This document shows, piece after piece, positions 26,610-33,576 of a stretch of DNA of 64,000 nt; position 1 is the first letter of the stretch, and each line of letters opens with the position of its first letter. Location of the stretch: the NCBI GenBank assembly GCA_910575775.1, contig CAJTEY010000023.1, positions 1 to 64,000 on the forward strand, in the 5' to 3' direction. The stretch is from Lachnospiraceae bacterium (GTDB lineage: Bacteria > Bacillota > Clostridia > Lachnospirales > Lachnospiraceae). The position numbers and the translations under genes were made by a program. The notes under the pieces are model-generated. The model searched no databases. It was given only the letters and a program-made list of their open reading frames with translations, and was not told the origin of the DNA.

Positions 26610-26755
26610 GCCGCGCCACCTCTATCTGCCCTACTTTCCAAAAATCCTGTCCTCACAAATCCGTAAATCAGCTTAATTATTCTCAGGTCTCTCTCGCTTT
26701 CAGTTCCAATTCCGTCTATAAGTTCTTTTGCAGAAGATTTTAGACTTTTCTGCAT
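26606..26755 (-). CDS. Short phage peptide
   Basis: 49 residues from ATG 26755 (MQKSLKSSAKELIDGIGTES). A GTG at 26794 or ATG at 26785 would lengthen it; GGG before 26755 makes that start slightly better. It contains a predicted helix RIIKLIYGFVRTGFL, similar in style to the next peptide. Function unknown. Confidence 0.5.
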   Translation of the reverse strand: MQKSLKSSAKELIDGIGTESERDLRIIKLIYGFVRTGFLESRADRGGAA

Positions 26756-26820
26756 ATTCCCTTCTTTGCCGCTTGTCCATATCATATCCCCCACTTTTCT
26801 TTAAACGCAACCATCATATT

Positions 26821-26892
26821 TTATATAAATTCTAAATAGTCCAAATTCTCAATCCGCATTACCATATCAATGATATCCTGCCTGTGATTCAT
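26821..26892 (-). CDS. Possible 23-residue peptide
   Basis: ATG at 26892 reads MNHRQDIIDMVMRIENLDYL then EFI and stop. It overlaps the end of the 188-residue gene. The helical, IExxxYLEFI-like ending is like other short early phage peptides, but length makes it uncertain. Confidence 0.35.
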   Translation of the reverse strand: MNHRQDIIDMVMRIENLDYLEFI

Positions 26893-27433
26893 TATCAAAC
26901 ACCCCTTTCAACAATCCTGATCCCAAAAGATAGCCGAAATAAAATTCGTACACGCTCCCGTAATTGGTTGTATTTTTCGGTGTGGACTTGCCAAGGTGAA
27001 ATCCATGTTTCCATATCTCAAAATTGAGAAATTCATCATACTTGACAATCGGGTTTTCGCTGTTCACTACCTTTTCAATCAGCGGGATAATGGCTTTTGC
27101 GGCTTCTTCTGCCTGTTTCTTCTCTTTCTGCTCCATGCGCCATGAATGAATGTCCATCAATGCATGATATGTACTGAATCCGTACTTTTTGTATACATAA
27201 TCAAGAAACTGTCCTGTCGGTGCGTTATCATCAGCAACCGCATAATCGGGAAACATAACCACTTTCAAGAATCCGTCAATGTCCTTTTTAGGCACTTTCT
27301 TATTGACATACAGAATTTCTTTTCTGTTGTCTGCCATAACGATAAATTCGCCCAGTTCGGCGTGATACAGATGATTAAGACGGAAAATAAGGTCTGATGT
27401 GAGTTCTTTCGGTGTGATTTTTTCTACTTGCAT
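26867..27433 (-). CDS. Phage protein of unknown function
   Basis: 188 residues, mixed alpha/beta, with ribosome site GAGGAAG. Contains a lysine-rich helix (WRMEQKEKKQAEEAAKAI) at the middle. No membrane segment, no motif I can assign. It follows the replication pair and precedes the cluster of short peptides. Confidence 0.7.
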   Translation of the reverse strand: MQVEKITPKELTSDLIFRLNHLYHAELGEFIVMADNRKEILYVNKKVPKKDIDGFLKVVMFPDYAVADDNAPTGQFLDYVYKKYGFSTYHALMDIHSWRMEQKEKKQAEEAAKAIIPLIEKVVNSENPIVKYDEFLNFEIWKHGFHLGKSTPKNTTNYGSVYEFYFGYLLGSGLLKGVFDNESQAGYH

Positions 27434-27516
27434 TTTCTTCTTCCTCTCTTTACTCCGGGCAGAGGGAATGTTATACTACCCACATACCCTAATTTGCGTA
27501 GTTTTCGGGTTACTTG

Positions 27517-27545
27517 CCCTTATCGGACCGCAATTCCGATAAGGG
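27517..27545. terminator. Perfect hairpin between replication and early genes
   Basis: 10-bp stem CCCTTATCGG/CCGATAAGGG with a 9-base loop. The T-rich tail is on the plus-strand side, so as a terminator it would stop plus-strand transcripts; on the minus strand it may only stabilise mRNA ends. Confidence 0.5.
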
Positions 27546-27551
27546 ATTATT

Positions 27552-28343
27552 TTATGTTTTGAGTATTTCGTTGACAAATTCGCTATTTGCCCTGTCCGTT
27601 TTCATCGAACGAATAGGAACTTCCGGGATATGTAATGGCAAACACATGAAATTGATCCTGTCCTTGATCCGATCATCAATCCTTAACTGTTCAAGCTGAT
27701 TGTTGCTGGTAAAAACAGTTATTAGCTTGTTGGAATACCTATAGTTAATTAGCTGATAGAGGGTTGTATTTACCCAATCTTTGCTAACTTCCACCCCGAT
27801 ATCATCCAGAAGCAAAACAGTGGCTTTTATAATGCCGTCTTTCTCCTCCTTGTCTGCCGCGCTGCTATATCCCTTCTTGGTCAGATCGAGATATTCCAGA
27901 ACGCTTGTAAACTTCACATTCACGTCGTAGCGTGCCATAACTTCATTAGCCAGACAGTAAGATAAATATGTTTTACCTGTCCCTTTCGTGGCGGAATGTA
28001 TGTATAGCCCCTTGCCATCCCGTCGGAATTTTTGAAAATTCAAAACAAACGCGTTTGACATCTTACGACCTTTTTCTGCATCCGGGTTGTTGTCTCCATA
28101 TAGGGTCCAATCAAAGTCCTTTGCCCGCTTGTCCAGCTGCTCAAACGGAATCATCGATCTGGCGCTTCTAAACCTTCCATTCTCGGAAACGGGTTCTTTT
28201 GAAAAAACTGCCTCTCCGTAATCTTGGATATCATATTCACCCAAAAGGTAAGTCATTTCGTCTATCGAAACAGTCTCCTGCCTCATCAATCGCCCGCGAA
28301 ATTTGTTTCCACCTCTCGTCAGAATCGAATGCGTTGTTTCCAC
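27552..28343 (-). CDS. DnaC/DnaI-like replication ATPase
   Basis: Helicase-loader-type AAA+ protein, up to 263 residues. Walker A is in SATKGTGKTYL, Walker B in LLLDDIGVE, with VFTSNNQ as sensor 1. It should load the host DnaB helicase at the element's origin, together with the protein encoded just upstream. GTG at 28343 has GGAGG nearby; ATG at 28286 is an alternative that reduces the overlap with the upstream gene. Confidence 0.85.
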   Translation of the reverse strand: METTHSILTRGGNKFRGRLMRQETVSIDEMTYLLGEYDIQDYGEAVFSKEPVSENGRFRSARSMIPFEQLDKRAKDFDWTLYGDNNPDAEKGRKMSNAFVLNFQKFRRDGKGLYIHSATKGTGKTYLSYCLANEVMARYDVNVKFTSVLEYLDLTKKGYSSAADKEEKDGIIKATVLLLDDIGVEVSKDWVNTTLYQLINYRYSNKLITVFTSNNQLEQLRIDDRIKDRINFMCLPLHIPEVPIRSMKTDRANSEFVNEILKT

Positions 28344-29046
28344 TTTCCTCCCTCACCTCCTTCTGTCCCTTGCTGCCGCCACTGTCCTGCGTTCTCGCAA
28401 GCCAGCTATTGATAAACCTCTCGATTCCTCGCCGCGTCTTCCGCTTAGTAGGGTTTGAATCCAGCCACGCGACCATGCGCCGCAATTCCTGCTCCACATC
28501 CACAGCCGGGTATGTTGCCCGCCAGAGTGCAATCTTGTCCTGCGGGACATCGTAAAATGATTTGTCATTCAGCGGGAGTAATATGCCGCTTGGGGTCGGA
28601 GCGGATTCCGGCTCCGAGCAAATATTATTATTCTTTATTCCTTTATTACCTTTATATTTTATATCTATTGTTGTCGTTGTACTGTCGTTGTGATGTCGCT
28701 TCTTTGTCTCCTGCGTGTCGCTCTGTATGTCAAATGACTGGTATAAATCATAGTTTTGTACAGTAAAAACGCTATATTTATTTGTCGTTTCGACTGTCAA
28801 TTCGCCCGTCGTTTTTAGATGCGAAATTGCGGTTCTTATTTCACGTTTTGTTAGACCTGTTTCTTTCGAAAGCTTCTCCAAAGACGATACAAAAGAACCA
28901 CGTGGCACCGTTGTGCCCCTAAAATGACCCTCCTTCCAGTTCGCAATCAGGAGCATATGTATAAAAAGCCGGCAAGTGTTGATGTCCGTATACCACTCCC
29001 ACTCAACGATCTTCCGATGCAGAAGTATCTGTCCTGCAGTACTCAT
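28237..29046 (-). CDS. Phage replisome organiser / replication initiator
   Basis: 269 residues. The N-terminal winged-helix part (GQILLHRKIVEWEWYTD, then SLEKLSKETGLTKREIRTAI) matches the DNA-binding domain of phage replication organisers. A polar linker rich in Thr/Asn follows, then a DnaD-like helical C-terminal part (RRMVAWLDSNPTKRKTRRGI). It binds the origin and recruits the loader encoded downstream, whose start it overlaps. Origin repeats inside the gene were not identified by eye. Confidence 0.8.
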   Translation of the reverse strand: MSTAGQILLHRKIVEWEWYTDINTCRLFIHMLLIANWKEGHFRGTTVPRGSFVSSLEKLSKETGLTKREIRTAISHLKTTGELTVETTNKYSVFTVQNYDLYQSFDIQSDTQETKKRHHNDSTTTTIDIKYKGNKGIKNNNICSEPESAPTPSGILLPLNDKSFYDVPQDKIALWRATYPAVDVEQELRRMVAWLDSNPTKRKTRRGIERFINSWLARTQDSGGSKGQKEVREESGNNAFDSDERWKQISRAIDEAGDCFDRRNDLPFG

Positions 29047-29063
29047 AAGTTTTCTTCACCTCC

Positions 29064-29192
29064 TCATTTTTCTTCCTCATAATCCTCACCGTCACACAAA
29101 CACTCCTGCATGGAGACTTCAAAATCGTCCATGTTCGGGAAATGTATGTAACGGTACCTGCAGGTCGAGCAGTCGTAACAATTTTCGCTCAT
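29064..29192 (-). CDS. Small cysteine-rich protein
   Basis: 42 residues from ATG 29192, with GGAGG 8 bases upstream: MSENCYDCSTCRYRYIHFPN and later MQECLC. Three close cysteines and a later Cys pair suggest a bound zinc or metal. It lies 17 bases before the replication gene. Confidence 0.6.
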   Translation of the reverse strand: MSENCYDCSTCRYRYIHFPNMDDFEVSMQECLCDGEDYEEEK

Positions 29193-29218
29193 GGTCTGAT
29201 CCTCCATCTTCCTTTTCC

Positions 29219-29452
29219 CTACTGGCAGACATGCTTCACGTACTCCTCCGAAACCATAAACGGCGTTTCCCCATCCTCACAGCTTGGATTGTAAACCACA
29301 TCAACGCCGATAGTCACGTTGTCAATCGTCCGCTCCAATTCCAACATCATACCGCTGCCCTCTGCATTGATTCCAGTAGATACCTTTGTTACCGTGAAGC
29401 CTTCCATCATGCTTTCATTTACCTCTGTATAATCTCTGAATACTTTTGACAT
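29219..29452 (-). CDS. Small phage protein of unknown function
   Basis: 77 residues (MSKVFRDYTEVNESMMEGF start), beta-rich, AAAGGAG ribosome site. First gene of the leftward early operon after the divergent promoter region 29453-29619. No recognisable motif. Confidence 0.65.
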   Translation of the reverse strand: MSKVFRDYTEVNESMMEGFTVTKVSTGINAEGSGMMLELERTIDNVTIGVDVVYNPSCEDGETPFMVSEEYVKHVCQ

Positions 29453-29542
29453 TGTTTGTATCTCCTTTACTTTTTTGAAATAATTTTTGAATCTTCCTTT
29501 CGTAAAACACTAGGTTTATCTTTGTTAACCCTTAAATTTAAT

Positions 29543-29576
29543 TTGGTACAACTTTTTATTTTACTTATGTTACAAT
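29543..29576 (+). promoter_or_regulatory. Shared-motif phage promoter 3
   Basis: Plus strand: TTGGTACAAC (29543-29552), 18 bases, TACAAT (29571-29576), 44 bases before the small membrane-protein gene. Confidence 0.7.
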
Positions 29577-29619
29577 CTCCTCACAGGCATAAAGCCGAGT
29601 AAAATGAAAGGGGCTAACC

Positions 29620-29847
29620 ATGAGCGGAATTGACGATTTGAAAAACTTTCCAATTCCCGAAATTGCAAAAGGAACAGTTATTCCAACTGGAATACAAATG
29701 CAACAAATCAAAGAAGCAAAAGAAAAAGAAGCTTTGCGCCAACAAAGAAAACATGATTTCTTAATTGCTACTTATGGAATTGTTGGTGGCATTATTTCGG
29801 GTGTGGCATCTTCTCTCATAGTCCTTTACATACAAGGACTGTTGTAA
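29620..29847 (+). CDS. Tail-anchored small membrane protein
   Basis: 75 residues. Charged N-terminal half with a helix (QQIKEAKEKEALRQQRKHDF), then one C-terminal membrane helix (ATYGIVGGIISGVASSLIVL). Ribosome site AAAGGGG. It is alone on the plus strand between leftward genes and shares its promoter type with the terminase operon. It might act at the membrane during induction or exclusion; unknown. Confidence 0.7.
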   Translation: MSGIDDLKNFPIPEIAKGTVIPTGIQMQQIKEAKEKEALRQQRKHDFLIATYGIVGGIISGVASSLIVLYIQGLL

Positions 29848-29938
29848 CAATCGCCGATATGGAGCCGGACATTATTGACATGAGTACCACGAGTATCCTA
29901 AATAGTGTTCGGTTTTTCATATCCGTCCTCTCATTTCC

Positions 29939-30142
29939 CTATGTGAAGAAATACTCTTCATATTCGCCTTTCTCAATGCCTAAAAGCTCCGCCCACCTTA
30001 TGATGTCAGACTGCGAAAACTCCGTCTTTCCGGTCAACTTCTTGGACATTGAGTTTTTGGAAATGCCGAGTTTACAGGCAAAATTCGCCTGTGTTCCATA
30101 CCGTTCAACAATCCTGCCTTTAAGTTTACTATATGAGTACAC
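29939..30142 (-). CDS. DUF739-like HTH regulator
   Basis: 67 residues starting at GTG with GGAGG upstream. HTH: YGTQANFACKLGISKNSMSK, followed by SQSDIIRWAELLGIEKGEY. This is the usual small phage regulator of the early operon. Confidence 0.8.
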   Translation of the reverse strand: MYSYSKLKGRIVERYGTQANFACKLGISKNSMSKKLTGKTEFSQSDIIRWAELLGIEKGEYEEYFFT

Positions 30143-30172
30143 ATTCTCACCTCCCTCTGATCTGAAAGCACC

Positions 30173-30367
30173 TTAATCTTCAATGATTTCTGTTACATCT
30201 ACGCCGAGAGCCTGAGCAATTTTTCCAGCCGTTGCCGGCTTGCACGATCCTCTTTTATACACATTACACACTGTCGGAATTGGAATACCAGCCATTTCAG
30301 CCAATGTATTTCTATTTAATTTTGATCTTGCCATTGCAATTTCCAATTTTCTTTTACAAATCTTCAT
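30173..30367 (-). CDS. Cro-like XRE regulator
   Basis: 64 residues; HTH in LNRNTLAEMAGIPIPTVCNV, with KPATAGKIAQALGVDVTEII after it. It is divergent from the repressor gene at 30506, so it takes the Cro position of a lysis-lysogeny switch. Confidence 0.82.
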   Translation of the reverse strand: MKICKRKLEIAMARSKLNRNTLAEMAGIPIPTVCNVYKRGSCKPATAGKIAQALGVDVTEIIED

Positions 30368-30406
30368 TTTTTCACCTTCTTTCTAAATTTCTCTTGACTG
30401 GTTCAA

Positions 30407-30494
30407 ACGAAACCGTTATTATAATATCATACTCATTTGAATACTTCAAGTAAAAAAAGTTTCATTTGAAAACTTTTTATGATATAGTCATTAT
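30407..30494. promoter_or_regulatory. Divergent switch region with operator-like repeats
   Basis: Leftward promoter TTGAAG (30444-30449), 17 bases, TATTAT (30421-30426). A rightward candidate is TTGAAA (30466-30471) with CATTAT 17 bases on. Related imperfect palindromes lie at about 30410-30424 (GGTTCAAACGAAACC), 30434-30449 and 30460-30473 (GTTTCATTTGAAAAC), a likely repressor/Cro operator set. Confidence 0.6.
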
Positions 30495-30505
30495 GAGGTG
30501 AAAAA

Positions 30506-31159
30506 ATGACTATAGGTGTAAAGATTAAAAAACTGAGAAAATACGCTGGTTTAACACAACGATCGCTTGGCGAATTATCCGGCACATCTGAAACAACAAT
30601 AAAACAATACGAATTAAACAAAAGACAACCTCGTATTGAACAGCTAAAAAAAATAGCCAAAGTTTTTGACTTCCCCCTATATTTATTATTGGATGATAAT
30701 TATGAATTAGGCGATATAGCACTTGAAATGAAACGAGCTAGACCAGTTAATTCTCACGAAATGGCAGAACCGCCAAAACCATTCACTGGTCCGTTGTCAC
30801 AATACAATAATAAAGATAACAGCATTTATATTGACCCAAACTTGCAAAAACTATATGAAGTGGCTATTGAAAAGGCTGTACGCCACGAAAAATTAACAGA
30901 AGAAGAGGAACGAGTTGTTATAGGTATTCCTGGACAGATGCGGCAAAAAAGTGATTCGTATGAAGATTCATATTCATTCGCCAGTTCAGAAGAAGAACTT
31001 GACAAACTTCTTGAACAACGAAAAGAACAGAGCGAGAGAAACTTGCTTGCTGATTACAGAAAACTAAATAAAATAGGGCAATCAGAAGCCAGAAAACGTG
31101 TATCAGAACTGACCGAAATCCCCCGCTACACAAAGCCAGACGAATCACCCAAAGACTAG
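30506..31159 (+). CDS. CI-like phage repressor
   Basis: 217 residues. N-terminal XRE HTH (YAGLTQRSLGELSGTSETTI, then KQYELNKRQPRIEQLKKIAK). No LexA-type peptidase motif (no Ser-Lys cleavage domain) is visible; the C-terminal half is a charged helical region rich in Glu and Arg. It probably maintains the integrated state by binding the adjacent operator region. Loss of self-cleavage means induction must use another trigger. Confidence 0.82.
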   Translation: MTIGVKIKKLRKYAGLTQRSLGELSGTSETTIKQYELNKRQPRIEQLKKIAKVFDFPLYLLLDDNYELGDIALEMKRARPVNSHEMAEPPKPFTGPLSQYNNKDNSIYIDPNLQKLYEVAIEKAVRHEKLTEEEERVVIGIPGQMRQKSDSYEDSYSFASSEEELDKLLEQRKEQSERNLLADYRKLNKIGQSEARKRVSELTEIPRYTKPDESPKD

Positions 31160-31164
31160 CCCCA

Positions 31165-31505
31165 GAATTTCGGGTCTATCCAAATGGGCGCATCTAATCA
31201 GATGCAGGGGTGCCGGTAATTATGGGGCAGGGAGCCTTAAACCAGGGCGTCTCCAAAACAGAGATACCCAGCAAAAGCCAAATGTCCGTCACTATGCCCT
31301 AAATAGGCTTAACCACGGACAAATGGTTGTGGTTGCTTCTATTCGCTCCATACAGACGTTTTATGCATCCATTGATAAGAATAACCATCAATAGCCATAC
31401 TGCCCGTATATGGACGGCTAGAAGCGTCACACGGCATACTGCAAATTAAGGGATACCGCCCCCGGAATTACCTGGTAGGGTCTAATCAGATCACCCTTTA
31501 TCCGT
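31165..31505 (+). ncRNA. Candidate structured non-coding RNA
   Basis: About 340 bases without any open frame but dense in paired segments. These are GCATCT/AGATGC (31190-31205), GTCCGT/ACGGAC (31284-31289 with 31315-31320, enclosing a GCC/GGC hairpin), AACCAC/GTGGTT (alternative pairing, 31311-31334), ATTGAT/ATCAAT (31371-31376 with 31387-31392), and GGATA/TATCC (31451-31455 with 31499-31503). The 11-mer TCTAATCAGAT occurs twice, each time in a hairpin. Strand is assumed from the repressor upstream. I cannot match it to a named class. Confidence 0.4.
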
Positions 31506-31536
31506 TTCAAACGTGGGAACTGCTGCACCATGACAA

Positions 31537-31542
31537 TATAAT
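31537..31542 (+). promoter_or_regulatory. Promoter -10 of the type I toxin mRNA
   Basis: TATAAT at 31537-31542, with a weak -35 (TGGGAA, 31514-31519). It opens a 26-base inverted repeat shared with the antisense promoter at 31773-31798. Confidence 0.6.
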
Positions 31543-31612
31543 ATGCTTAATCGGACAGCCGGGAGGGCGTGCGGCCATTCCGTTCCGAGTTCTGCGGAAA
31601 GGAGTGGTGCTT

Positions 31613-31693
31613 ATGAGTACATATGAGGAATTAATGGTTATACTGACAATCGGACTTTTGATTGTTGCAATTCTGAATCTGAAAAATAAGTAA
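31613..31693 (+). CDS. Holin-like type I toxin (Hol_Tox/TxpA-like)
   Basis: 26 residues (MSTYEELMVILTIGLLIVAI, then LNLKNK): a short acidic start, one membrane helix, a basic end. This matches the putative holin-like toxin family of Firmicute type I systems. AAAGGAG precedes ATG. Such peptides depolarise the membrane when the antisense RNA is lost. The stop codon lies inside the 5' arm of the terminator stem. Confidence 0.82.
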   Translation: MSTYEELMVILTIGLLIVAILNLKNK

Positions 31694-31732
31694 GCCGCCC
31701 TGCTCTCTGGTAAAGAATAGGCGGCTTACTTA
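31687..31732. terminator. Bidirectional terminator of the toxin-antitoxin pair
   Basis: 13-bp perfect stem (31687-31699 with 31720-31732, 20-base loop) lying where the convergent toxin and antisense transcripts overlap. Confidence 0.75.
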
Positions 31733-31786
31733 GTCACTTAAATCGCCGGGACGGATAGGCTCAATCTATCTTCCGGCTGTCCTGTT
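31687..31786 (-). ncRNA. Predicted antisense antitoxin RNA
   Basis: About 100 bases, from the start site predicted by the promoter at 31793-31821 to the shared terminator. It is complementary to the 3' end of the toxin mRNA, as in TxpA/RatA-type pairs. Confidence 0.6.
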
Positions 31787-31792
31787 AAGCAT

Positions 31793-31821
31793 ATTATATG
31801 CCATACATACAGATTTTTCAA
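31793..31821 (-). promoter_or_regulatory. Strong promoter of the antisense RNA
   Basis: Minus strand TTGAAA (31816-31821), exactly 17 bases, TATAAT (31793-31798). Much better than the toxin promoter, as expected for an antitoxin in excess. Confidence 0.75.
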
Positions 31822-31873
31822 TCATAATTTAAAAACCATCCGCCTCAGCAGCCGATGGACAAAGGAGACCACC

Positions 31874-32158
31874 ATGCCAAGACTAAAACCATCACCCGAA
31901 GAAGATAGAAACCGCATAATACGGGCAATCATAGTCGGAAATCAAGAAAGATACGCTATATCTGATGAATCTATCGCAAAATATCTCCATATAAGCCTTG
32001 CGACATTCAAAAAGAAAAAGTCTCGTCCCGTGAACTTTGACTTAATGGATATCCATGCACTTGCTCGATATCTTAAATTTACCCCTGTGCAGGCGGCAAG
32101 TATTGCCCTTGGACGGGACATCACGGCGAAAGAAGTGAAAGATTTCATTTTGCTGTAA
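31874..32158 (+). CDS. Small DNA-binding-type phage protein
   Basis: 94 residues with an HTH-like segment (ISDESIAKYLHISLATFKKK) followed by a helical tail (DIHALARYLKFTPVQAASIA). Ribosome site AAAGGAG. Could be a regulator or excisionase-like protein of the integration module; unproven. Confidence 0.7.
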   Translation: MPRLKPSPEEDRNRIIRAIIVGNQERYAISDESIAKYLHISLATFKKKKSRPVNFDLMDIHALARYLKFTPVQAASIALGRDITAKEVKDFILL

Positions 32159-32165
32159 AAAATAT

Positions 32166-32390
32166 TTATGCGATTAGGAAGGAAGATCCAAAACTTCCTT
32201 GGGGAAAGGCTCGTACAGCTATCAGAAAATTCGTTGCAATGTTTTTTATTGTGAGCGCTTTATCACTCGGCGTAGAAAGGACGGAGGCTATGATGACTAA
32301 TGATGCAGCAGGAATTTCAACTTACAAAGAAACCAAGGTTTCCATCAATGCCAGCTTGGCAACTGGCAGCCTTTCTTCCTAATCGCATAA
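32166..32390. repeat. 225-bp segment bounded by 16-bp inverted repeats
   Basis: TTATGCGATTAGGAAG at 32166-32181 is exactly repeated inverted at 32375-32390. Inside are two hairpins (AAGGAAG/CTTCCTT near 32178-32199 and TGCCAG/CTGGCA near 32349-32368). An open frame without a good start also runs through it, with a possible 29-residue peptide from ATG 32293 after GGAGG. No target-site duplication is evident. Confidence 0.55.
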
Positions 32391-32442
32391 ACTTTTCTTA
32401 AATACTATACATATATAATACTTTTGCAAAAGGAGGCTTTTC

Positions 32443-33189
32443 ATGTCCACCAAATGTACTGTATATATTGATGAGGCTGGAGATTTGGGAATAGGGCGAG
32501 GCACTCAATGGTTTGTGCTTGCGGCAGTAATCATAAATAAAAATGCTGAAGCACACGCAAGAAGCGTTCTCAAAACCATAAAGAAAGATCTGAACCTTGA
32601 CAATATCCATTTCCGCAAACTTCGGAACTTTGAACAAAGAGCATATGTTGTAAACAAGATATGCGATTCAGATTTTCAGTACATAAATATTATACTGGAC
32701 ACTTCTAAGCTGGACATTAACAAGTTAAAAGCCACCAGAAACACACTTACAGAGAAGCCAAGTGTCATTCTTTATAATCACGCCTGCAGATATCTAATTG
32801 AGCGCGTGTCATGGCTGCTCCGCGACACTGACCGCATAGGAGAAATTGTATTATCCAGCCGTGGAACCTCAAGGGACACCGAATTAATTGATTATATTAA
32901 CAAACTGCTGACTTATCCGGGAAACGAAATCGCTAATCAGTTTTCTAATATATGCAGTAAAACCGCTGAATCATGGGATATGCTTCAATTAGCAGACATT
33001 TGCGCTACTTCTATGTTTTACTACCATGAAATAAACACATACGGCTTTTTACTTCCATGTCATGCAAAGAAATTACGAAAATTCCTTTATCAAAGGAATG
33101 GATCGGTAGACAAATATGGGATAAAATATTATTCTGATGAAATGAAACCAAGTCAAAATTACTTCTCAGACCACATGGTTTGTAAATAA
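32443..33189 (+). CDS. DUF3800 protein
   Basis: 248 residues. Opens VYIDEAGDLGIG, the hallmark acidic motif of DUF3800, and contains a second acidic patch (AESWDMLQLADICATSMF), an RNase H-like arrangement. DUF3800 proteins are frequent on phages and are suspected nucleases, some with defence roles, but activity is not established. Ribosome site AAAGGAGG, TATAAT at 32414-32419. A structured RNA lies immediately after the stop. No gene partner other than the RNA is obvious. Confidence 0.88.
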   Translation: MSTKCTVYIDEAGDLGIGRGTQWFVLAAVIINKNAEAHARSVLKTIKKDLNLDNIHFRKLRNFEQRAYVVNKICDSDFQYINIILDTSKLDINKLKATRNTLTEKPSVILYNHACRYLIERVSWLLRDTDRIGEIVLSSRGTSRDTELIDYINKLLTYPGNEIANQFSNICSKTAESWDMLQLADICATSMFYYHEINTYGFLLPCHAKKLRKFLYQRNGSVDKYGIKYYSDEMKPSQNYFSDHMVCK

Positions 33190-33198
33190 AAAGAAAAA

Positions 33199-33268
33199 GA
33201 ACCCCCGGCACGACTACCACATGTCAAGCATGCTGGTGATTTCACCCTCGTGTTATCCGGCGACGTTC
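33199..33268 (+). ncRNA. Nested hairpin RNA downstream of DUF3800
   Basis: Nested stems GAAC/GTTC (33199-33202 with 33265-33268), CCGG/CCGG (33205-33208 with 33257-33260) and CACGA/TCGTG (33209-33213 with 33248-33252). They enclose a hairpin ACCACATG/CATGcTGGT (33216-33223 with 33229-33237). A GGTG/CACC hairpin competes for the same bases. RNA motifs beside DUF3800 genes have been reported from comparative genomics; this fits by position and shape, not by a database match. Confidence 0.6.
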
Positions 33269-33408
33269 TTCCTCTGTAATATTATAATACGCTAAATATA
33301 TTTATATGTCAACAAACATTTGTTCTGTTTTTGTGTAGAAACACCACCTACGGCGCATAACATTTTCAGTGGTCCTTGGATATTTTAGGATATTTAGCTC
33401 AAAAGCAA

Positions 33409-33440
33409 AACCGCCCCTGCGCCAACAGGAACGGTTTCAG
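33409..33440 (+). terminator. Imperfect hairpin before the integrase gene
   Basis: AAACCG/CGGTTT with an inner CCTG/CAGG. No T-run, so a weak terminator or mRNA end at best. Nothing else is seen in 33270-33576. Confidence 0.4.
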
Positions 33441-33576
33441 ATATATCCCCGAAGAGATACACCAGTTCTGACAATACATAGTGTATCATCCCCGGGCGCA
33501 GCTTGCAAGTGAACCGTCTGATTTTCCAGATCATTCACAGGCTGTTATTTTTATACCCAAAAAGGAGGATAATACT

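Noticed and set aside
32166..32390. Retron-type msr-msd RNA
   Set aside because: Inverted repeats fit in part, but there is no reverse transcriptase nearby.
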